DNA of 64,000 nucleotides from Tiliqua scincoides (GCF_035046505.1 NC_089821.1:6711718-6775717), one strand, 5' to 3'. Positions 1 to 10,509 are shown, counted from the stretch's first letter. A program made the numbers and translations. The notes: a model not told the origin generated them from the letters alone.

Positions 1-85
1 ACAATTAAAGAAGCATAAAAGAAATGTATACTTATTGTACTGATTGTATCTCAGACAGTGCAGAGTACCTACCAATCCTCTTGAC

Positions 86-528
86 CAGGGGTGTCCAAAC
101 ATTTTGGCAGGAGGGCCACATCATCTCTCCGACACTGTGTCGGGGGCCAGGAAAGAAAAAGAATTAATTTACATTTAAAATTTGAATAAATTTACATAAA
201 TGAATATATTAGAGATGGAACTTATATGAATGAATGAAGGTCTTGCAGGAGCTCAAGGCCTCTAAAAGGCCTTGCACAAAGCAAGGTTGGCCTTTCCTTT
301 GCTGCCACTGCTGCATCACAGACGTGAAACAGCAAGTAGTGGAGGTAGCCCTCATCCCACAGCTCACACAGTCACCCTCACACTGAGAGCAGTTGCATCA
401 GGCCAGCACGGGCTCCAGCAAGTCTCCGGAGACCAGAGGCTCATTGGAGACTGGGAGCTCCCTGAGGGCTGGATTGGGAGTGCCCGAGGGCCGCAAGTGG
501 CCCCCAGCCCGGGGTTTGGGCACCCCTG
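86..528. mobile_element. Non-autonomous hAT transposon, CAGGGGTGTCC family
   Basis: The element begins CAGGGGTGTCCAAAC and ends GTTTGGGCACCCCTG, an imperfect terminal inverted repeat. It is bounded by an exact 8-bp target duplication, CTCTTGAC, at 78-85 and 529-536. The length of 443 bp and absence of a transposase frame make it a passive derivative mobilised in trans. The inside is A/T-rich on the left and GC-rich on the right. Four more copies occur in the window. An 8-bp duplication and CAG..CTG termini are standard for the hAT superfamily. Confidence 0.85.
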
Positions 529-545
529 CTCTTGACTAACTGCAA

Positions 546-833
546 CAGTGGCATAGCTAGAGGGGGTGCAAAGCACTAAGGCTGCAGTCCTAACCTCGCT
601 TTCCTGGGAGTAAGTCCCATTGAACAAAATAGAACTTACTTCTGAGTAGACCTGGCTAGGTTTGCGCCCTATGTTTTGCAGGTGCCTGAACACAAGCAAC
701 CCCTCCTGTTGGGAACCATTCCAGGTGGTGGGAGCCAAACTGAGGCGAATGACTCTGAAGGGTAGGGGCCGCTTGCTCATGTTCAGGTGCCTGCAAAACT
801 TAATGCTTTGCACCTCCGCTTGCTACCCTTCGG
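546..833. mobile_element. Foldback MITE, CAGTGGCATAGCTAG family, with a small repeat inside
   Basis: The left end reads CAGTGGCATAGCTAGAGGGG and the right end carries the reverse complement of the adjoining GTGCAAAGCA motif, so the two halves fold on each other. The flanks AACTGCAA (538-545) and CTCTGCAA (834-841) agree at 6 of 8 positions, a decayed target duplication. A GCAATCCTA-type repeat occupies about 579-668. It lies only 9 bp from the preceding hAT element. The right terminus is eroded. Confidence 0.65.
579..668. repeat. Short palindromic GCAATCCTA / TAGGATTGC repeat
   Basis: About 90 bp shows the pattern CTGCAGTCCTAAC, GAGTAAGTCCCATTGAA, ACTTACTTCTGAGTAGA, then TAGG near the end. 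The same pattern recurs many times in the window, with inverted ends and an internal AAGTAAGTCCCAT / ATGGGACTTACTT symmetry. It behaves like a tiny MITE or a SINE remnant. I cannot name the family. Confidence 0.55.
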
Positions 834-918
834 CTCTGCAATATCCTGTTTGAACAAGCTATTGTTTTGGGATGCTTTCCGATCACTGATTGCTCTTCTG
901 ACTGAGAACCCCCTGAGT

Positions 919-1742
919 CAGTGTTTTTCAAACTGTGGGTCAGGACCCACTAGGTGGGTTGTGAGCCAGTTTCAGGTGGGTCCTCATTCATTTCAAGATT
1001 TTATTTTTAATATATTAGACTTAATGCTACCATGGGATGTGACTGCATTTGGGGAAATGTTACAGACCTGTACTTTTAACAAGCTACTATATATATATTC
1101 TTTTAACAATGATAGTAAATGGGTGAGTGTGGGTAGGACTGCAGCCTAGGATTGTTAAAAATTTTCCTGCTTGATGATGTCACTTCTGGTCATGACATCA
1201 TTTCCTGTGTGTCCTGACAGATTCTCATTCTTAAAAGTACATAAGAACATAAGAACAGCCCCACTGGATCAGGCCATAGGCCCATCTAGTCCAGCTTCCT
1301 GTATCTCACAGCGGCCCACCAAATGCCCCAGGAAGCACACCAGATAACAAGAGACCTGCAAGGCTTCCTGGGAATTGTAGTTAAGAACATAAGAACAGCC
1401 CCACTGGATCAGGCCACAGGCCCATCTAGTCCAGCTTCCTGTATCTCACAGCAGCCCACCAAACGCCCCAGGGAGCACACCAGATAACAAGAGACCTGCA
1501 TCCTGGTGCCCTCCCTTGCATCTGGCATTCTGACATAGCCCATTTCTAAAATCAGGAGGTTGTGCATACACATCATGGCTTGTACCCCGTAATGGATTTT
1601 TCCTCCAGAAACTTGTCCAATCCCCTTTTAAAGGCGTCCAGGCTAGACACCATCACCACATCCTGTGGCAAGGAGTTCCACAGACCAACCACACGCTGAG
1701 TAAAGAAAGTAGGTCCCAGTGCTAAATGTATGAGAACCACTG
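919..1742 (+). mobile_element. Non-autonomous hAT, CAGTGTTTCTCAAAC family, split by CR1
   Basis: The left end is CAGTGTTTTTCAAACTGTGG and the right end TGAGAACCACTG. Flanks CCCTGAGT (911-918) and CCCTGAGC (1743-1750) are an 8-bp target duplication with one change. Two other copies (11994-13624 and 24188-24686) align throughout and show that the uninterrupted element is roughly 500 bp. A CR1 fragment at 1240-1705 interrupts the right end. No transposase frame is present. Confidence 0.85.
1240..1705 (-). mobile_element. 5'-truncated CR1 LINE with a dimeric 3' tail
   Basis: Read on the minus strand, it ends in the CR1 tail (GTTCTTATGTTCTTATG) and preserves the 3' untranslated region plus the last part of ORF2. 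It contains two copies of the terminal segment separated by a linker around 1368-1387 that carries AACTACAATTCCCAGGAAGC in complement. The insertion site inside the hAT shows a possible 6-bp duplication AAAGTA (1234-1239 and 1706-1711). It is dead by 5' truncation. Confidence 0.85.
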
Positions 1743-1750
1743 CCCTGAGC

Positions 1751-2538
1751 TACTTCCAAGGAACTGCAGAGCTCCCTAGAATAGAAGTTGGGAGCCACCA
1801 GCAGTTTAGCAGGCAGAAGAAGTTGTCACTGAGGACCAGAGAAAATTTTTTTCAAAGAGCTTGAAGGGGGCAGCCTAATCTTAATGGGCTGCCTCACTAG
1901 CAGAACTGGTTTTTCCAGCACCAGCTGCTGTAGGGAAGCCATAAAATGTGCTCTGGCAGGGCATGCCGCCAGAGCACCAATGGGAAGGACGGAGCCTTCC
2001 TACATACGTCTGGCTGCCCACCAGAGCAGGTAGGCCAGCACAGGACGCAGGAAAGGGTGGGGAAGAGAAGAACATGTGCAGAGAGGGGGCAAAACTGGGT
2101 GGCGAGGAGAGAGGAACATGTTGAGGAATGTAGATGGTGTTGTGCCAGCTCCTAGCAGAGTGCAGCAGATTGCTAGCTCCAAGGGCATCAAAGAAGTCCC
2201 AGGAAGAAGGAACACAGACAAGGCAGATGTCCACCACCAAGCTGTATTTACAAACTATGTGAAGATAAGCAGTCTCTCCGGCAGCAAAACAGCGAACGTA
2301 TTGACAGCCACAAATCTCCAACTCTCCAACACAGACTCCCTCTCTCTCCGACTCCATACAACGACCCACAATTACCCACGAAGGTAGGTTGTGCCTGCCT
2401 TCCTTATATACCACGGTGCACCAATCGCATTTAGGATGACCTCATTCCATTACCTCATCCTATCGTGACTGATTGCATCAGCTCCCGTGGTGCACTAGTT
2501 ACACTTTTTCATTCATTTGTATTGCAGGGGCATAGTCA
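1751..2538. other. Region without a recognised gene
   Basis: Several short open frames overlap on both strands here, but none resembles a known protein and their codon use is not consistent. Part of 2140-2460 is moderately structured and could belong to an unnamed repeat; nothing in the window pairs with it. No host exon, RNA gene or element boundary is supported. Confidence 0.4.
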
Positions 2539-2546
2539 CTGTGACT

Positions 2547-2808
2547 CAGCAGTGGACCTTCCCAGTCCCACGCCCGGGGCAAAGGTCCGCGATGGCGTCC
2601 CCCTCCGCGGGCTATTGCCACCCTCCCCATGCAAAATTCTGCCCCCCTCCCACTCACCTGAGGCTCACAGAATCTTGCATGAGCCAGAACCATGCTATAA
2701 ACTGTGCTTCTGGGAAACCTCAGGAGCCTCAGAGAGGCTTCTGTGGGGTCCTAGTGGCTTGCGCTGAGGGCTTATGCCCCATTGGACCTAACGGTAGGTC
2801 CACAACTG
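2547..2808 (-). mobile_element. hAT-like MITE, CAGCAGTGGACC family
   Basis: The element starts CAGCAGTGGACC and ends GGTCCACAACTG. Flanks CTGTGACT (2539-2546) and CTGTGATT (2809-2816) form an 8-bp target duplication with one change. Its reverse complement aligns with the halves of the element that surrounds the large CR1 at 19931-22072, so the family is defined by two independent copies. About 262 bp, with no coding capacity. Confidence 0.75.
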
Positions 2809-2972
2809 CTGTGATTCAGCAGTTTTACATGTGTTTCATTGGTTACATAGGAGTCACATGGGATACAGAGTTACATACAGGTATACATACATTTCCATAG
2901 GCTTATGTCCACAGGCCCAGACATCAAGGTCTTGCCCTATTCAGACAGTAAAAGGGGTACTTGACCAAATGT

Positions 2973-3140
2973 GTGTTGGCAACCTTCAGTCTCGGAAGAC
3001 TCTGGTATCGCGCTCTGGATGGTGGTTCTGGCACAGCGTCTAGTGTGGCTGAAAAGGCCAATTCGGGAGTGACAATCCCTTCCACACTGGGAGCAAGTGC
3101 AGTCTGTCCCCGGTCTGTCTCCCTGGCTATGGGCCTTCCT
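2973..3140 (-). mobile_element. 3' fragment of an RTE-like LINE
   Basis: On the minus strand this encodes part of the C-terminal zinc-knuckle module (C..C.RDCHSRIGLFSHTRRC) followed by the 3' tail ending GAGACTGAAGGTTGCCAAC. Four other copies are in the window (31762, 33702, 36118, 42412). Only about 170 bp remains, so it is heavily 5' truncated. Confidence 0.75.
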
Positions 3141-4185
3141 GACAGAACAGGGTAGGGAGGCTGAGGGAGGCAGTGGATCCATTTCCAAAGCCACCCTGCC
3201 CCCTTTCTCTCCTCATGCACTAGGTAAAGAACTGAAGCAAGTCTAAGGAGACCCATTGCGGGGTGGGAGGCTTACAGAGGGGAAAGGGGATTTAAATCCA
3301 CTCCACCCCTCCCCACCGGATACAGTGCATGCCTTTTCGGTGCGACTGCATCAGCAAGGGTGAGGGGGAAAGGATAGGATGGGGCCCTGACAAATGGAAC
3401 TCTTGTCTCACATCTAATAAAATGTGACAGATATTTATGTGTTTCATTTGAAGTGTTTTAATCCCATGTTTCAGTTTTGCAAAGTCCATGGCAGTTTACA
3501 AGGTTTAAAAATAAGTTAAGTAATACAATAAAATGCAAACAAGATCTGCTGTGAAATCAGAATGGTAGAGCAAATAAATTAAAATAATAATGGAGCCAGG
3601 AGCTACAAAAACAAGTGTCTCCTGTCAGTTGTTTTAAAAGGTTGGGATAAGTAGAAAGGTTTTCACTTGGAGCCTATAATGATATACTGACATTTGGTAC
3701 CTGGTGAGCCTCCGTCAGAAGACAGAACATCACAACCGATGACAAGGCACTGCAATCACCGAGTGAAATCACACATATTCTCAAAATGAGTGACCCATGC
3801 GCTGATCAGCAAGTACCATCCTGAGGTCACAAACAGTAATGAAACTGGACACACCTTCTGGCTCCTGAAATAGAAGCTCCCAACATGAACATCTGACCCT
3901 GCCTTACATTGAGTCAGGTGACAGGGGGCCCAATCCTATACAGTGCATGCCAGTTTATGGCTGGCGCACACTATCACAATCATGCCACAAGGCACATCTG
4001 AGGTCCTCAATGCCAGTTCAGCACCAGTGCTAGCTCCGTGGTTGCGCAGACCGCCAAAGCGGCAAAGAGTAGGTAGGGGCATGGGGGAAGGTGGGGAGGA
4101 GGCGTTCTAGGGAGGGGGGAGGTGAGTGGAGAGTGGGGGAAGGCGAGCGCAGCCCTTTGCACCAGGCAGCTCAGAATTGGACTGA
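3141..4185. other. Unclassified repeat-like and unique DNA
   Basis: 3220-3300 resembles one arm of the hairpin MITE found at 52.8 kb. 3480-3560 is A-rich and resembles the 3' untranslated part of an L2-type LINE. 3928-4180 opens with GGGGCCCAATCCTATAC, the end motif of a MITE family seen again at 28377 and 53636, but its other end is not found because a CR1 copy follows. No gene is recognised. Confidence 0.35.
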
Positions 4186-4189
4186 TGAT

Positions 4190-6556
4190 GATTGGACTAA
4201 GATGATTACGAGGCTGGGGCACCTTCTTTACGAGGAAAGGCTACGGCGTTTGGGCCTCTTCAGCCTAGAAAAGAGACGCTTGAGGGGGGACATGATTGAG
4301 ACATACAAAATTATGCAGAGGATGGACAGAGTGGATAGAGAGACGCTCTTTACACTCTTACATAACACCAGAACCAGCGGACATCCACTAAAATTGAAAA
4401 TATTGAATTGAAAATATTTCTTTACTCAGCATGTGGTTGGTCTGTGGAACTCCTTGCCACAGGATGTGGTGACGGCATCTGGCCTGGATGCCTTTAAAAG
4501 GGGATTGGACAAGTTTCTGGAGGAAAAATCCATTATGGGGTACAAGCCATGAGGTGTATGCGCAACCTCCTGATTTTAGAAATGGGCTATGTCAGAATGC
4601 CAGATGCAAGGGAGGGCACCAGGATGAGGTCTCTTGTTATCTGGTGTGCTTCCTGGGGCATTTGGTGGGCCACTGTGAGATACAGGAAGCTGGACTAGAT
4701 GGGCCTATGGCCTGATCCAGTGGGGCTGTTCTTATGTTCTTAACTACAATTCCCAGGAAGCCTTGCAGGTCTCTTGTTGTCTGGTGTGCTCCCTGGGGCA
4801 TTTGGTGGGCCGCTGTGAGATACAGGAAGCTGGACTAGATGGGCCTATGGCCTGATCCAGTGGGGCTGTTCTTATGTTCTTAACTACAATTCCCAGGAAG
4901 CCTTGCAGGTCTCTTGTTATCTGGTGTGCTCCCTGGGGCATTTGGTGGGCCGCTGTGAGATACAGGAAGCTGGACTAGATGGGCCTATGGCCTGATCCAG
5001 TGGGGCTGTTCTTATGTTCTTAACTACAATTCCCAGGAAGCCTTGCAGGTCTCTTGTTATCTGGTGTGCTTCCTGGGGCATTTGGTGGGCCACTGTGAGA
5101 TACAGGAAGCTGGACTAGATGGGCCTATGGCCTGATCCAGTGGGGCTGTTCTTATGTTCTTAACTACAATTCCCAGGAAGCCTTGCAGGTCTCTTGTTGT
5201 CTGGTGTGCTCCCTGGGGCATTTGGTGGGCCGCTGTGAGATACAGGAAGCTGGACTAGATGGGCCTATGGCCTGATCCAGTGGGGCTGTTCTTATGTTCT
5301 TAACTACAATTCCCAGGAAGCCTTGCAGGTCTCTTGTTATCTGGTGTGCTCCCTGGGGCATTTGGTGGGCCGCTGTGAGATACAGGAAGCTGGACTAGAT
5401 GGGCCTATGGCCTGATCCAGTGGGGCTGTTCTTATGTTCTTAACTACAATTCCCAGGAAGCCTTGCAGGTCTCTTGTTATCTGGTGTGCTCCCTGGGGCA
5501 TTTGGTGGGCCGCTGTGAGATACAGGAAGCTGGACTAGATGGGCCTATGGCCTGATCCAGTGGGGCTGTTCTTATGCTCTTAACTACAATTCCTAGGAAG
5601 CCTTGCAGGTCTCTTGTTATCTGGTGTGCTCGCTGGGGCATTTGGTGGGCCGCTGTGAGATACAGGAAGCTGGACTAGATGGGCCTGTGGCCTGATCCAG
5701 TGGGGCTGTTCTTATGTTCTTAACTACAATTCCTAGGAAGCCTTGCAGGTCTCTTGTTATCTTGTGTGCTCCCTGGGGCATTTGGTGGGCCGCTGTGAGA
5801 TACAGGAAGCTGGACTAGATGGGCCTGTGGCCTGATCCAGTGGGGCTGTTCTTATGTTCTTAACTACAATTCCCAGGAAGCCTTGCAGGTCTCTTGTTAT
5901 CTGGTGTGCTCCCTGGGGCATTTGGTGGGCCGCTGTGAGATACAGGAAGCTGGACTAGATGGGCCTATGGCCTGATCCAGTGGGGCTGTTCTTATGCTCT
6001 TAACTACAATTCCTAGGAAGCCTTGCAGGTCTCTTGTTATCTGGTGTGCTCGCTGGGGCATTTGGTGGGCTGCTGTGAGATACAGGAAGCTGGACTAGAT
6101 GGGCCTGTGGCCTGATCCAGTGGGGCTGTTCTTATGTTCTTAACTACAATTCCTAGGAAGCCTTGCAGGTCTCTTGTTATCTTGTGTGCTCCCTGGGGCA
6201 TTTGGTGGGCCGCTGTGAGATACAGGAAGCTGGACTAGATGGGCCTATGGCCTGATCCAGTGGGGCTGTTCTTATGTTCTTAACTACAATTCCTAGGAAG
6301 CCTTGCAGGTCTCTTGTTATCTGGTGTGCTCCCTGGGGCATTTGGTGGGCCGCTGTGAGATACAGGAAGCTGGACTAGATGGGCCTATGGCCTGATCCAG
6401 TGGGGCTGTTCTTATGTTCTTAACTACAATTCCTAGGAAGCCTTGCAGGTCTCTTGTTATCTGGTGTGCTCGCTGGGGCATTTGGTGGGCTGCTGTGAGA
6501 TACAGGAAGCTGGACTAGATGGGCCTATGGCCTGATCCAGTGGGGCTGTTCTTATG
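4190..6556 (+). mobile_element. CR1 LINE with an amplified 3' tail
   Basis: This 5'-truncated CR1 opens in the last part of ORF2, matching the 20177-22028 copy from about its [17 protein letters not shown] region. It runs through the stop and 3' untranslated region, then instead of ending once continues as an array of the terminal 140 bp (4627-6556). The frame has a small internal disruption near 4400. The 5' boundary is approximate and I found no convincing target duplication. Confidence 0.85.
4627..6556 (+). repeat. 140-bp tandem array of CR1 3' ends (14 units) with a 420-bp higher-order period
   Basis: Units begin AGGTCTCTTG at 4627, 4767, 4907 and every 140 bp to 6447. There are thirteen full units and a last one of 110 bp ending in the normal CR1 tail. 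Each consists of about 114 bp of CR1 3' end and a 26-bp linker containing ACTACAATTCC. Diagnostic variants repeat every third unit. Units 1-3 match 4-6 (CTTCC/CCACTG, then TTGTTGT, then the plain type). Units 7-9 match 10-12 and partly 13-14 (CTTATGCTCT, then CTCGCTGG, then CTTGTGTG). This is a 420-bp higher-order structure typical of unequal exchange of trimers. Confidence 0.95.
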
Positions 6557-6979
6557 ACTGCCCATCATCTCAGTGCTGTGCTGTCCCCATAGATTGGAAG
6601 CTGCTCACCTAGGATCAGAGAGTGGCCTGCCTTAGGCCTACCTGGAAATAGCCGAGATAGCTTTACAATACAATAGCTTTGCGAAATTGTGGGATTTCAT
6701 CATTGAGTGTAATGATTTACAAGGCCAATAGCTATCAGTATCACCACCAGCTTCTTTCGGAAGGAACCTATTTGTGTAGGACAACCGGTCTGGAACTCTT
6801 TTTCATACTGACACTAGGAGTCTTTAAATCTGCTTATCCACAGTCAGGCACATTTTCTCAGAAACAAGTGTGTTTCTTTGCCCTCAGCTGGGCTTCTGGT
6901 AGATAAACATGCATCTCTTGAGGAGCTCACATATTTTTATGAATTCTGAGTAATAGGTTTGCATGAGTGAGCTCTGAAT
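6557..6979. other. Unique sequence, no gene recognised
   Basis: A 75-codon open frame is present on the plus strand (6679-6906). It has no recognisable motif, no splice context that stands out, and is no longer than chance allows. I see no repeat signature. Confidence 0.4.
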
Positions 6980-7669
6980 AATAGCAGAGCCACTAGGAGT
7001 GCCCCCCCCCCAGATGAGGATTCAGGTGTATTCCGTTTTAGAATGGATGCTGAGAATCTGATGTAACAAATCTACTAACCTTTTGTGCAATGCACCTCCT
7101 AGTTCCTTTTGAAGAGAAGACAGCTTCTATCAAGATTAACTGAATTCATACTAAATTAAAACTGATTAATGTTGAAAGAAAAAAGGAAACCGTTTACATT
7201 AGGCTGTCGAGTGCGTGGGGGTGAGTGGGGGAGAGATTGATCATCAATGGGTTATGGCATAAAATGAAAAAGAGCAATATTCCAGGAGTTGTAGATTCCA
7301 GTTAAATGCAAAGATTAACTTCTGAACTGCGCGATTAAATGAGCAGTTAAGCAAGTTGCCAAAGTAGTAGAAAGTCTCCGTCACTAGTACAGATTCAAGG
7401 ACATCCTCCTCAACACCTACAACTTCAGATTCTGTACTTGGATATGGGTGGGATCAATATTATACTGCCAATGCTGTGTGACGTCCGACATTTTTTGACA
7501 CCCAACAGAGGCATCTGCTCATAAATAGGATTGTTCTGACTCTGAAGGAACTAGGAGGTGCATTGTACAAAAGGTTAGTAGATTTGTTACATCAGATTCT
7601 CAGCATCTATTCTGAAACGGAATACACCTGAATCATCATCTGGGGGGCACTCCTAGTGGCTCTGCTATT
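6980..7669. repeat. Long inverted repeat, arms 6980-7108 and 7545-7669
   Basis: The left arm (129 bp) and the reverse complement of the right arm (125 bp) agree at well over 90 percent. The main differences are the length of a C run and a few substitutions. The outer tips read AATAGCAGAGCCACTAGG and its complement. The roughly 435 bp between the arms is not repeated in the window and encodes nothing evident. It could be a DNA transposon with long terminal inverted repeats (TA dinucleotides lie at both tips), or a locally inverted duplication. Confidence 0.8.
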
Positions 7670-7878
7670 CCGATGTTCCACTCAATGCCCATGTAGAGTC
7701 CCTGCAGATCTCACTGCACAGTCTTTTGACATCACATGTCTCCAGTGCAGCCTCCTGAAAGTCAGGCTGGGGCCCCACTGTGGGCTGCATCTCAGAGACT
7801 GCAGCTGCAATTTTGATTACTAGTTGGATTACCAACACCAACACCCCTCCCGGGCATCACTTTACTAACACCTTATTG

Positions 7879-8207
7879 CAGTGGTTCTCAAATTTTTAGC
7901 ACCAGGACTTACTTTTTACAATGACAAGCTGTCCAGGACCCACCAGAAGTGATGTCATGGTTGGATGTGACATCATCAAGAAAATGAAATTAAAGTAAAG
8001 CAAATAAACAAGGCGAAGCCAGCCCTGTACCACCAAGTGAATTTTCTCTGTAGCCAGCCTGCAATAACAAGCCCCCTCCAAAAAGAACAAAAAAACAAAC
8101 AAACAAACAAAAAAAAACACAGTGAGATTTTCAGTCCTACCCAGAGCCCAGTTCAATTTAAGTTCTTATATGTAAACGAGGACCCACCTGGTTTTACAAG
8201 TTTGAAA
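7879..8207 (-). mobile_element. Degraded hAT of the CAGTGTTTCTCAAAC family, reversed
   Basis: It starts CAGTGGTTCTCAAATTTTT, then AGCACCAGGACTTACTTTTTA, the complement of the family's right end. The right side ends near GTTTGAAAAA before a TAA microsatellite. A purine-rich AAAC tract lies inside at about 8085-8115. No target duplication survives. The AGTGATGTCATGG / GACATCATC segment matches the paired ATGATGTCACTT motif of the better copies. Confidence 0.6.
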
Positions 8208-8210
8208 AAG

Positions 8211-8212
8211 AA

Positions 8213-8257
<45 letters not shown>
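8211..8257 (+). repeat. (TAA)n microsatellite
   Basis: About 15 uninterrupted TAA/ATA units lead directly into a degenerate L2-type 3' end (complement), so this is probably the expanded 3' tail of that LINE. Confidence 0.9.
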
Positions 8258-8258
<1 letters not shown>

Positions 8259-8330
8259 CTTTATTTTTATCCCGCCCTTCTCCCAAAAAGGGACCCAGGG
8301 CGGCTAGGAAAAAGAATTCACCTTTCCCTC
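8258..8330 (-). mobile_element. L2-type LINE 3' end
   Basis: In complement it reads like the common L2 terminal motif: CCGCCCTGGGTCCC, GGGCGGGATAAAAATAAAG, then a TTA-repeat tail (8211-8257). Only the extreme 3' end is visible. Family assignment is by comparison with 26395 and 30826. Confidence 0.55.
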
Positions 8331-9626
8331 TCTGTTTTATTCTTTTTATTGGAGGGGGCTGTTTTCTGGCGCATTTGTTGAGCTCCACCTTCTTGAGATT
8401 GGGACCATTCTGATGGTCTGGCATTCCTCTTTGCCTCACAGACATGCTGTAAAGCACATTTTTTGCACCCTGAGAGTAGGCTGTGCTGGCAGGAAGATCT
8501 GCCGAACTGCCAGATCAGAGCAGTGCCAGGCAGACAAATAAGAGCTGCTCTGAGCAGCGCAGGAGTGGGGGGGAAGGCAGAACCAGGTGGGAGGGGTGTA
8601 ATGGAGGGTGGAGAGGAGTGGATCAGACCCAGGCGTTGGCAGGATAGGCAGCAATGCCTTACGACATATCCTATTCCCCCCTACCGAGCCTTTTCCCCTG
8701 ACACAGGGGTTCTCAGTTTTGCACAGATTTTGCTGGCACAAATTTGAGTAGCCCCACTGGGCAGGCTGGGGTTCTACACAGGATAACAAATAGGAGCTGC
8801 TTTGAATGCCTATTATGGAGATGTTGCAGATTTAAATGTGTAAACAAACAAACATATAAATGTTCCCTTACCCCGACAAGACCTCCTAACCAGCTCTGGC
8901 CATTGGCACTGGATTGGGCTGTCATAGCTTGGGACCGAGCTGAACATGAAGCACGTGTCATTTTCAGTTTATAGACTAAGGCCAAGAACCTGAAGTGATA
9001 AAGCATATGCACAAAGTAGTGTTTCACTCACCATTGATTAGCCCAAACCAGCCTCTGTAATAGGAGATTAAAAGTACGGTCTTTTCAGGCAGAGTATTGC
9101 AACTTCCAGGATAGTTTGAGTAAGAGCTTTACCTGCTAGAAACAAGGTAGGCGCTGAATCATCTGTGCAGCAATCTGGTAGAATCAGTTACTACATCAGA
9201 ACGCCAAACCCCATAATTTATCATATAGTATGTTTCAGCAGTATGCCAGGCACAGATATCCATTTTCAGGAAGACTTACTATCTCCATGAGACAGACACA
9301 TTAGGGGGTAGAAAGACAAAGTTACAGAACGCACGTGAATCCATCTGGAAATTTCCTTATAAACAGATGACAAAGTGGATCCAATTTAAGCCTCCCAATT
9401 TAAGGTGACATGGGAAGCAGGATCACATATGCTGTGATCCCCCCTCCCCAACTGTTCTGCTGAGGAACTGCAAACTCTATATTCTAGTCTACATGCATAG
9501 AACTGCGTGTCTGTGTGGCCCCATATAGGAAAGTCATGCTCAGCCAATCATATAAAGAATTTACAATCCACTTTAATCAAATTTCTAATTTTAAGGTCAA
9601 TTTGTTGGAATTGAAACCTGAATGAC
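8331..9626. other. Mostly unique DNA, no gene recognised
   Basis: 8460-8650 is GC-rich and resembles an unnamed MITE fragment. The remainder has no repeat or coding signature that I can support. Short open frames here do not show known motifs. Confidence 0.35.
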
Positions 9627-9772
9627 AACATAAGAAGAGCCCTGCTGGATCTGGCCCAGGGTCCATCTAGTTCAGTTTCCTGTATCTCACAGTGGCCGAA
9701 CAGATGCACACAAGACAACAAGATACTTGTATCTTACTGCCTCTCTCCTCTATCTGGCATTCTATTTTCCCT

Positions 9773-9995
9773 CGCACTCCCCAACAAAGACACCAGACTG
9801 CACTTGGGTTTAACTTGGGCCACTTTATTAAACACAAGTGACCACTTTCTAAAGCAAGATGAAACCTACTAAACACACCTACTGAACACACCCTCGCCAG
9901 TCTGGGGTAGGCAGAAAAACCGCCATTCACGGCCAGTTCAGATGACAGAAAAAACTCCTACCTGGCCCTAATGATGAGCCACCAACTCATCTCAG
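9773..9995. other. Unidentified insert within the old CR1
   Basis: About 220 bp replaces roughly 40 bp of CR1 sequence expected from the 26.0-kb copy. It contains a TTTATTAAACAC stretch and a CACAAGTGACCAC region. It does not match any other element in the window and I cannot assign it. Confidence 0.4.
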
Positions 9996-10352
9996 ACTGT
10001 ACAATATCCAGCAGGGCTTGTAACTTGTGATGGAGTTTTCCTCTAGAAATCTGTCCCATCTCCTTTGAAAGACATCTAGGCCAGACACCATCACTACATC
10101 CTGTGGCAAGGAGTTCCACTGACTAATTACACACTGGGTAAAGGAATATTTTCTTTTGTCTGTCCTGACTCTCCCAACACTCAGTTTTAATGGATGTGCA
10201 CTAGTTCTGGTGTTGTGTGAGAGGGAAAAGAGCATCTCTCTATCCACTCTATCCATCCACTGCATAATTTTGCATGTTGCAATCGTGTCCCCCCTCAGGT
10301 GCCTCTTTTCTAGACTGAAGAGCCTCAAACGCTGTAGCCTTTTCCCATAAGG

Positions 10353-10509
10353 CTACTTTACCCTGCACATGCTTGATCTAATCTGATCTCAGAAGCTAAG
10401 CAGGGTCAGGCCTGGTTAGTACTTGGATGGGAGACCGCCTGGGAATACCAGGTGCTGTAGGCTTATACCATAGTTTTCGAGACTGAAGGTTGCCAACCAC
10501 AACCAACCA
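10353..10509 (+). mobile_element. 5S rRNA-derived SINE
   Basis: The head is recognisable 5S rRNA: GATCTCAGAAGCTAAGCAGG, then TTAGTACTTGGATGGGAGAC and GGTGCTGTAGGCTT, so the internal RNA polymerase III control region (box A, intermediate element, box C) is largely preserved. It is followed by a LINE-like tail, ATACCATAG..TTTCGAGAC to GAAGGTTGCCAAC, and a CAACCAACCAC end. A 14-bp target duplication, CTTTTCCCATAAGG, flanks it (10339-10352 and 10510-10523). It is a retrotransposed SINE, not a functional 5S gene. Confidence 0.93.

Noticed and set aside
2140-2460. A possible solo LTR
   Set aside because: The stretch has a promoter-like look, but I could not find matched ends, a flanking duplication or a second copy. 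There is too little to name an element.
4744-5361. Two identical 65-codon minus-strand open frames as a gene family
   Set aside because: They are antisense readings of the CR1 tail array, exactly 420 bp apart because of the higher-order repeat.
4627-6556. CRISPR array or bacterial repeat
   Set aside because: The units are 140 bp, the 'spacers' are the same in every unit, and the whole unit is CR1 3' end plus a constant linker. The setting is a vertebrate genome.
10353-10470. A genuine 5S rRNA gene
   Set aside because: The 5S-like part lacks a proper 5' start and T-run terminator, continues into a LINE-type tail, and is flanked by a 14-bp target duplication. It is a SINE.
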